A stretch of 64,000 nucleotides of DNA from Podocnemis expansa. Its lineage: Eukaryota; Chordata; Testudines; Podocnemididae. The notes beneath the pieces were generated by a model. That model worked only from the letters and a program-made list of their open reading frames with translations. It was not told the DNA's origin and ran no database searches. The position numbers were made by a program, and so were the translations under genes. The DNA lies in assembly GCA_007922195.1 (NCBI GenBank), contig ML682005.1:24979632-25043631 (forward strand), written 5' to 3'. Positions 56,540-64,000 of this stretch are shown piece after piece. Positions within the stretch are counted from its first letter, which is position 1. Each line of letters begins with the position of its first letter.

Positions 56540-58415
56540 CTGTTCAGTAAAGAACTTAAATGAACAACATTTTCATCACCTACACTTATGTTAGTAAAGT
56601 CACAAAAAATCTTTTGTGCTGTCATATCAATTTAAATCAATCCCTGTCAATATGATTGCTGGATAGCTGATTAAAAGTAAAGAAGGAACCATAGCTGAAT
56701 AACACAATTGTGAATAATTTCCTATATCCAAAAATATACATGTGATTAACCAAGGATTATAGACAAAAACTGGAGTAGACCCATTCAGGTCTCACTGAAG
56801 AGACTGATCCCAGTGAAATCTGTTGACTATTTTTTCCCATTCAGATTGCAAGTCGACATTTAAAACAATAACCACATTTTCAGCCACATAAAGCTACTCA
56901 ATTACTCAATTCACATAACACAAAATAGCTTCTCTAATTCCCTTATCTTAAATGTATGCATGCAGATCTCAAACCTTTTCATCCTTTCTGATGCAAGGTA
57001 GTTTCATAATAAAAATTCCTATTTGTTTAATAATCCAGTCCAGCTAGTAGATCTTCTACACATTATGAATGAGAAATCTGATAAAACTGTAAATGAGTGA
57101 TTCATATTTAGCTGAAAGCACTAATGGACTCCTAAAGACCTTTTTATTTATTTAATTACCACTGATTGAATGCAACCTTGAAGGATTTTTGGCTTACGTA
57201 TTTAGACTATTTGTATAGCAGTATTTTGTGTTGCTATATGGAAATTTATTATAAAAGATTATAGATCTCTTCCCTGTTAGCTAACTTGTTTTTTTTTTAT
57301 TGTTGGTAAGAGTACACATATGTAGCAAAAACAAAGGACAGAGCTACCAGAGGTTCTCACATTTTTTTAACTGTGTTCATTTGCACTGGGCAAAAAAAAT
57401 CAATATATATGTTAAAGCAATCAGTTACTGCAGTGAATGCCTCTTAACACTTTTATGACAACTAATTTGAATCTCAGTTATATTGCTTGAAAAATAATAA
57501 TATCTCAGAGATCAGCTGTGTTAACACAAGAATGTAGGTGGTGATTTAAGCAAGATTTCAGATTCTGCTGAAAATCTCACAGTGAATCTCTGAGATGCCT
57601 ATCATCATTTATAGGCATATATTATTTAGATATCTCTGAAAAATTTAGGATACAGTTTCATTGTCTCAAAGCTAGTTTCCCAGTAACCACGTATGGTGTT
57701 AAGAAGCTTTATCTGCTTTGAAAATGCAAAGAAAATTGTAAGTTACAACATCCTTTTTAGAGCCAGATCTTCCACTTTTATTGGCCCTAATACCACTGGC
57801 TTCAGTGAAAATACACTGATTTGTACTGAAGGATTCCAATTCAAAATGCACTCAGCACTGGATATCATGGAACGTACAGCTGTCAAAAAGATTTGAGGAT
57901 GCACCACATTCCTACTTTAACATTTATCTGACTAAGGGTGGTAGGACTTCTCCCAGGATTCTAGAGAATTGTCAGGGTGTAGGGCCATAGTCACTTTATA
58001 ATCCTTTTTCCCATATGTATGCCAGGTCAGTAGGTTTAATTGTCACAATGGCTCTGCAAACAGCACATCTTGTAATGTGGCTCTTTGGAATAATGACACA
58101 AGAATTAGTAGACAGGGTTTATCTCTAGACAGGCCTATCTTTTTTGGCAGACAAATTGATACATAACTGTGCGAATACATTAATCATTGAGCAGATTCAA
58201 AACTTTTTAAAATGATATAATTAAATTGATCACTGAATAGCAAACAGATAGTCTAAAAGAAATCATGCAAGTAAGCAGAAATTAGTAGATTCATAAAACT
58301 ACAAAATGCCTTTAAAAAAACTTCATGAACAGAAATCAATATCTAATTGAATGAAGTACATAACAGACCCTTTCTCTAAGAGAATCAGAATGCTGTGTGT
58401 AAAAGATCATAGTGA
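56540..58415. other. AT-rich DNA without recognised gene
   Basis: No feature recognised. Confidence 0.35.
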
Positions 58416-58421
58416 CACAGA

Positions 58422-58794
58422 GGCTGTGTTCACACACGGGGTTATTTCGATACAAGTTGTTTCGATACAAGTTGTATCGAAATAATGCCTTATTTCGAAA
58501 TAAGTTAATTCAAATTAACAGTTTCTTAATTTGAATTATGGAAAAAAGCTCAAAGCGAAATAGCATGTTCAGACAACAGTTATTTCAAAACGAGTCACTG
58601 TTATTTTGAAACAACATGTTCAGATGGCATTGTTTCGTCCCCACATGGGGTTTAAGTTGTTTTGAAACAACGCCATTGTTTCGAAACAATGGAACCTGCT
58701 GTTTCGAAACAACAGTGCGTCATGTGAACATGGCCTTTCTTATTTCGAAAGGACCTCTGTTGTTTTGGAATAAGACTGCTGTGTGAACACACCC
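58422..58794. mobile_element. Harbinger-like MITE rich in TTTCGAAA palindromes
   Basis: The ends 'ggctgtgttcacac' and 'gtgtgaacacaccc' are inverted repeats, and 'aga' flanks both sides (58,419-58,421 and 58,795-58,797). The interior repeats 'tatttcgaaataag', 'tgtttcgaaacaa' and 'tatcgaaataa' blocks in both orientations, so nearly the whole element can form hairpins. Confidence 0.85.
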
Positions 58795-58797
58795 AGA

Positions 58798-61310
58798 GAG
58801 GAACTATTTTTCTGCTGTACCAACATCCAGCAGTGAAAACACTGACATCTATTCTACACTGATCACTGATCTAACAGAAACAAGGTCACTGCTGTAGAAC
58901 ATAGTTATGGGTTTGATGTCTTGCTTTCAGAATAATCTTCTAGACATCTGTAGCAGCAGGAGGCCATACTCATATGACGATGCTTGATTTCACTGCTAAT
59001 GGTATATAATACCACACTTCTACACTGGGGCTTACAGGACATTTGGGGGGGGGGGGGAGATTTATATTTCTATCAGTAAGTATTAAGTTGAATGAATTAA
59101 TATAATTAAGTCAAAAACATTACATGATGTCAAGGTTGAAATTCAGTATTCTCACATATTTGCAAATACAGAAGACTGAAGAATGCTTCACCATTAAGCA
59201 ATCAACACATTCTTTCAGGAAGCAGCAATACTTTGAAAATAGGTTTGGAATAATCAAATTCAAGTGTATAAATGTAACATGCATGAGTAAGGATTGCAGG
59301 TGGACATAGCTGGGCTTTCCAGTCAGCATACATAGTGGGCAGGGCCTGCTGGTGCAGTTTCTCTCTGAGTTCTCCCTCTCTGGGAGCCATTGAATAGGGT
59401 TCAGCTGGATCACTCTGAAAGTGTGAAAATACAGGATGGTCTACACTTGGCCCTACTCCTACTCACCTTCCCCTGGGCCATTTCATACCCCATTGGATGC
59501 CTCTGTTCTGGGTGTACTGCTATATATAACCTTTTGCTGCAGAACCCAGTCTCAGGTCTGATGCCAGTGATCCTCTTGGACCACTGCACATGGTTCTTCC
59601 TGCTCTTGAGCTGCTGTCTCAAAGAATGGGGGAAGAAAAACACACAGCCAGACTTCCTTGCCAATGGCTGATTCTTCTGTGTCAAGGCAGTGTTCCTCCT
59701 GAAAATGGCTTCTTTCCTCCTCCTGCCTATCTGGTGGAACTCTTTTTGTACTGCTCCTTTTCCCAGAAGCATGCTCAGAAATGCTCCAGTCTTTTCTCTG
59801 TCATGATAGTTCCTTGAGAAGAAGCTTGCATTTTTATGGTCCTTAGTCACTCAGAGTATTATCTGAAAGCCATGTAGCTGGAAGACTAAATACCACTGTA
59901 TATCCATAGGTTATGGTCCTTCATGATGAGTAGCCCTTTGATGGGTGCATGATTGGTAACAAAAACAAAACGGCTCCCCCACAGACAATATCTTAATTCC
60001 TCAATGGCCCTCTTTGCTGTCAAGCTTCTTTCTCTTTCACTGAGTACACAACCTACCAGGGAAATAGCTTCTGTCTGAAGTATATTTTGGGTTGTTGCTG
60101 TCCCCTATTTTTTGCAATAGGACAATCCGCAGGCTGCCATCAGTCTACGAGATGAAAGGTTTTGAAAAGTCTGGGTGGAATAGGACAGGTTTCATTCATC
60201 AGATTAGTGTTGTAAGGTCCTCTCATGATCCTCAGACCAACAAATCTTTCACAGTCCCATGTTCTTCACTAGGTCTGTTAAAAGGGCAATGATCCTAGCA
60301 AGGTTGTTACATTTCCAAACTGTGATCAAAGTGTTTGAAGTAAAAGAACAGCTGTCCACAAGGAGGAAAGTGGGGATGTATATCACACAGAAATGGAGTT
60401 TTTCCTGCTGTCTTTGGGGCCAGCTCTTCTGTTTTGGCTCTTCCCCTAAATTATGCTCGAAATGGGTGATAGATTAATCTCAAAAGCTTCAGTCTCAATA
60501 AGAATCCAGAAGTTCAGATGAAGTTTATCCAAACTACTGTATCAGAGCCTTTTCCTATATCCTAAGCCATACATCTCCCTGCTCAGGATCTCAAATAAAC
60601 TCCACTTCCCATCCTTTTCAGATCAAGGAGGTCAGCAGAGGTTCAGCCACCTTGCTGGCCCCAGGATTCAGCTCTGTTAAAACTTCCCACACTCTGAAGT
60701 TTCCTGGATTAGGAGTGCTTTGCTTAAGAGCAAAGCTTTAAAAGATGCCTGGCATCAAACAGAAAGACTGCTGTGGTTGCTGGGTCCCATACCACGGCCC
60801 TATGAAAGGATTAAATCCTAAGAAGGTGCTTCCACTGAAATTAATGGATTTGAGCTGATGTTCAGTGGAGAGGGTAGTTGAAGGGATAAGATGGCAGTGT
60901 AGAAGCTAGACAGACATCAGCAGGAAGGAGGGAGGGATAATTAGGAATCTGCTGAGAGGTCAGTGGAATGGAGCGTCTCTTTATTAAAAAAACCCACCTT
61001 TTTTAAAGCGTGGATTTGGCTTAGGAAATCAGCAATAAAAAGGGTGGTGATTGAGGTATTTTTTATTTCATATAATGTAATCCCTCCCTTCCATGTAATT
61101 AATGTACAACACAAAAATTTCATCCCACCCAAAGAAGTTCACTAGTGTGCTGTATACTGCAAATTAGAGCTGGTCAAAAATCAGAATTTCCTTAGCTGGA
61201 AATTCTTAATGTTTCAAAACTTGTTTTCACCATAATTGGGGTTTTTTAAAAAGTTGAAATATCAATTTTTTGTGTATATTGAAAAGTTGGGAAAAACCTT
61301 AATTAAGAAA
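58798..61310. other. Unannotated sequence
   Basis: A G-run of about 14 lies near 59,045-59,058. A 146-codon minus frame (59,410-59,850) has no domain. The stretch 61,160-61,310 is an AT-rich 'gctggtcaaaaatcag...gaaaagttgg' repeat that seems to resume after the LTR at 62,385. Confidence 0.35.
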
Positions 61311-61316
61311 TACTGA

Positions 61317-62384
61317 TGTAACACAGGTCTAGAAGCTGTGCCTAACTGCTTGGGGGGGGGCAACTAATCTGCATGGGTCTTGTATTTGCATGAGCACAAA
61401 GAGCATATTACCATAGTCTCACTATGGGTGCAGGGCAATATAAGTAATGGTATTTGGGTTGATTTGATGACAAATCTGTCAATATCTGTAATACTACTGA
61501 AGAGAAACATGAAATAAATACACTACTCTCTTGATTGTTCAAACTCTGTTTAGGTTAGTTGAAGGGTAAAAGTTACCATTAGTGAAAAAGAGGTTAAAAT
61601 TTCAGCCAGATGAGGTTAAAATAGGAGTGGAGGAGTAGGATTAGCCCTGCCTGAGGCACTGCCTCACCCTCTGCCCTACTGTGAAAGCATAAATAAGTGA
61701 CCAGACTTTTTTGTGAAGCCTTTCTTTGTTATTTTAATGGAAGAAGCTATTTACAGTTGCTTTGAGTTTAAGAACTGAAATCACTGAGAGAGGAAACCCT
61801 CTCTCTCTGAGCTAAGCTGAAATCACTGAAGAGCAGCCAGCGGATGGCTGACAGCGTGAGTCACCAGCAGGCGGTGAGAGCAGCCAGCAGAGGGCTGGAT
61901 GGTGTGAGTGACCAGCAGGCAGAGCTGGTGGACAGTGGGTGGACCCATCAGGCAGTGAGAGCAGCCAGCGGACGGCTGGATGACATGAGTGACCAGTGGG
62001 TGGAGCTGGTGGACAGTGGGAGGAACCAGTGGACGTTGCAGGTGAATGGAGTGAGTGACCAGTGGGTGGAGCCAGCTGGCATGAAGGACATTCCCTACAT
62101 ACCCTGGGGTTTGATGGGAACCTTGTTCTGCACTGATTCTCCAGATCAGTGCTGGTTTGGCTATTGGATCTTTATATACTTTTTTTTTTATTACTATTAA
62201 AAGTTCTGTATACCACACTCAGACTCATGCTTGCGAATGGGGAAGCATTACCCCTTCAGGGTGCCCAGAGAATAGTGCAGGATTTCCCAGAAGACTGGGT
62301 GGGGGCTTGAGCTAGCTGGTGCTGTACATCATTTGGAAACCCTTAGATACAGAACCCAGCCCTTACCCTGGCAGAAGGGTTACA
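61317..62384 (+). mobile_element. Solo LTR with internal minisatellite
   Basis: It begins 'tgtaacacagg' and ends 'gaagggttaca'; TGTAAC/GTTACA form the terminal inverted repeat of an LTR. Flanking tetramers are 'ctga' (61,313-61,316) and 'ttga' (62,385-62,388), 3 of 4 matching. The 3' half contains 'ctccagatcagtgctggttt', then an A/T-rich tract and 'gtataccacactcagac'. It resembles an LTR family common in turtles (recognition). Flanking sequence looks continuous when the LTR is removed. No coding region. Confidence 0.7.
61831..62070. repeat. Minisatellite of about 81 bp units inside the LTR
   Basis: 'gtgagagcagccagc' starts units near 61,874 and 61,955, and a partial unit starts at 61,831. 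The units contain 'ggctggatg' and 'gtgagtgaccag', with 'gagctggtggacagtggg' repeated. Diverged half units follow to about 62,070. Confidence 0.85.
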
Positions 62385-63780
62385 TTGAGATTTTTTCATT
62401 TTGACTTTTTTGATTGAAACAAACTGTTTCAACATTCCTGAATAGAAATACTGCATTGTAGTTCACTTAACCAGTCGGAAACATTAAATTTTGGCTCAGT
62501 TAAACATTCAGTGACCCAAGCTGCCATAATGCCACATGAGAATCTGGGCTCGGGTGCATTATGCCCTCATTCTTCTCCATAATCTAGGCTCCCTAGATAG
62601 AGCACATCTTTCATGATGGATTGCAGTCACTGAGACTCCCATGATGCACTACAGGAATTCACCAACAGGTGCATTGTGACAGGTGCAGTCCAGCTGGAAA
62701 GCCCAGCTCACAGGGAAGAATGGGAACCTGAAACACCTTGACCACAGTTCCTAGGACATACCATGGCAGCTCAGGCAGGCACAGCTTAATGCTGAACCTA
62801 CCCAAAATGAAATATTTTCATTCAGTTCGATGAACCAAAAAGTTTTGATCTGTACTTACTCAACTGAACAGAAAATAGTTTTTTAGATTTTCCTGATGGA
62901 AAAAATTACTCCCCCTTCCCTGGAAAATTTTAATGTTGTGGAAACTGCATTTCAAAAACCACTTTGCAATCATTTCTACTGTAAGTATATGTTTGGAAGA
63001 AAACTTATTTGGAATCAGCAGCCAAATAGCAGCAGCCACCATCTTGTTCTCATTAGTTCTCATGTCATTTTATACTCAGACAGGTTGGAGATTTAACAGT
63101 CTTGAAGACATTCTTGTACCAGAGGTTGGCCTACACTGCCAAGAACTGCTTAAATGATGCTGAGGCAGCCTTTTTTGCTTTTCATTCTCAGGGGAAACTG
63201 GGAGGAGGAGGCAGAAAGAAAGTAAATCTCTCTAAAGACCACTCTTTCTACAGAAATCTTTCCTGACCTACAAACTTCTTATGTCTGTAACTTTCAGACA
63301 GATACCACTATGCTAGATGCTAAACACCCCCCCCCCATGATGTCAAATTATCTGGGTTTTCTACATCTTCTCTCTAAAAGCTTTTTGTATTTTTTTAAAT
63401 CAGTACATGTGATTATTGTGGCAGCTTTTTTTTTAACTAACTCATTGATTTACATGTGAAATTTTAATAAAGAAAATCCTATTCGAGCAAGAAAATCAAC
63501 CTGAAATAATTTTACCAGCAAAGCAGCAACAGAATTATTTGAAAGATAACTGATTTCAGTAGGACAACTTTCAAATGAGAAAAATACTGGTGTAGGGCCA
63601 ACCCTAAACCAAAAGGCAACCCAGGTGAGAAGCATCTTCAACTCTCCCACTCTCATTTGTTAAACTGTGGAATATCTCACTTCTTTATTGCATTTATAGG
63701 CCATTTCATGACTTTGGATGCATGGTTTGCGTTCACGAGTTTTACCTGTCACACAAGAAGTAGATTTGCATGCTAGGATC
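62385..63780. other. AT-rich DNA without recognised gene
   Basis: The first 550 bp look like an AT-rich repeat interrupted by the LTR. A C-run lies near 63,327-63,336. No gene is recognised. Confidence 0.35.
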
Positions 63781-64000
63781 TGTAAATCTTTATTCATTAC
63801 ATATACAAGAAATTAAAAACAAAAAAACAAAAACAAAAACAGTTGTCTATAAGCTTATAGAAACTTTTTTAATTTTAAGAATAACCAAAATGTACTATGA
63901 AAAGTGAACTTTGCACCAAAACTAAGTGAACTAGAATTAAATAGTGTTACAGTAGCTGACAAAATTAGGAAGTTAAACTGGCCCCTTGCTTCAAACTAGA
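63780..64000 (-). other. Possible 3' untranslated end of a minus-strand gene
   Basis: On the minus strand 'aatgaataaagatttacag' (AATAAA at about 63,790-63,795) could be a poly(A) signal, preceded by T/A-rich sequence of 3' UTR type running off the window edge. No coding sequence is visible, so this is only a suggestion. Confidence 0.2.

Noticed and set aside
59410..59850. 146-codon minus-strand frame
   Set aside because: No domain, no compositional change at its ends, and an antiparallel frame covers the same interval.

Overview
This is vertebrate nuclear DNA, most likely from a turtle (a crocodilian is less likely). The evidence is the repeat content: several CR1 LINE fragments, a MIR-type CORE-SINE, many hAT and PIF/Harbinger miniature elements, long fold-back elements containing 'aaggagtc..tgtggcac', and a DIRS tyrosine-recombinase-type retrotransposon. 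I found no host protein-coding exon I can defend. The window reads as intergenic or intronic sequence with one CpG island near its left end (about 2.55-3.32 kb) that may be the promoter or first exon of an unseen gene. The species assignment and all family names come from recognition by eye, not from a search.

Layout. 0-3.3 kb: a G-rich minisatellite (about 0.36-0.94 kb), an AT-rich repeat-poor stretch, then the CpG island. 3.3-7.0 kb: fold-back elements, a GC-rich hAT element with target-site duplication (TSD), and a CR1 split by a second hAT element. 7-19.5 kb: mostly plain AT-rich DNA carrying a MIR, a minus-strand CR1, several miniature inverted-repeat elements (MITEs), a tRNA-like fold-back, a solo LTR with TATA box, poly(A) signal and a 4-bp TSD (17,077-17,534), and a Harbinger MITE (17,836-18,224).

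19.55-24.5 kb is the most distinctive part. It is a DIRS-like retrotransposon on the minus strand with inverted terminal repeats and an internal complementary region next to its 3' terminal repeat. Its gag remnant resembles the LAP2alpha-type domain. I see no reverse transcriptase, RNase H, methyltransferase or tyrosine recombinase. A 73-nt tRNA-Lys-like module lies just downstream of gag.

24.5-52 kb: MITEs, further hAT elements (29,393-29,785 has a perfect 8-bp TSD and is a sister of the copy at 4.3 kb), CR1 3' ends, and LTR-like segments at 30.9-31.9 and 41.7-42.5 kb. 52.1-56.5 kb: a PIF/Harbinger transposon with terminal repeats and a 3-bp TSD. It holds a decayed HARBI1-like transposase on the plus strand and a decayed Myb/SANT-like partner gene on the minus strand, and a retroviral-type LTR-like segment lies inside it. 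56.5-64 kb: a Harbinger MITE rich in TTTCGAAA palindromes, a solo LTR with an internal minisatellite (61.3-62.4 kb), and a possible minus-strand poly(A) site at the right edge.

No genes here work together as a pathway. The functional logic is that of mobile elements: autonomous or formerly autonomous copies (CR1, DIRS, Harbinger) and their non-autonomous derivatives, nested in a sequence that lets their order of insertion be read.
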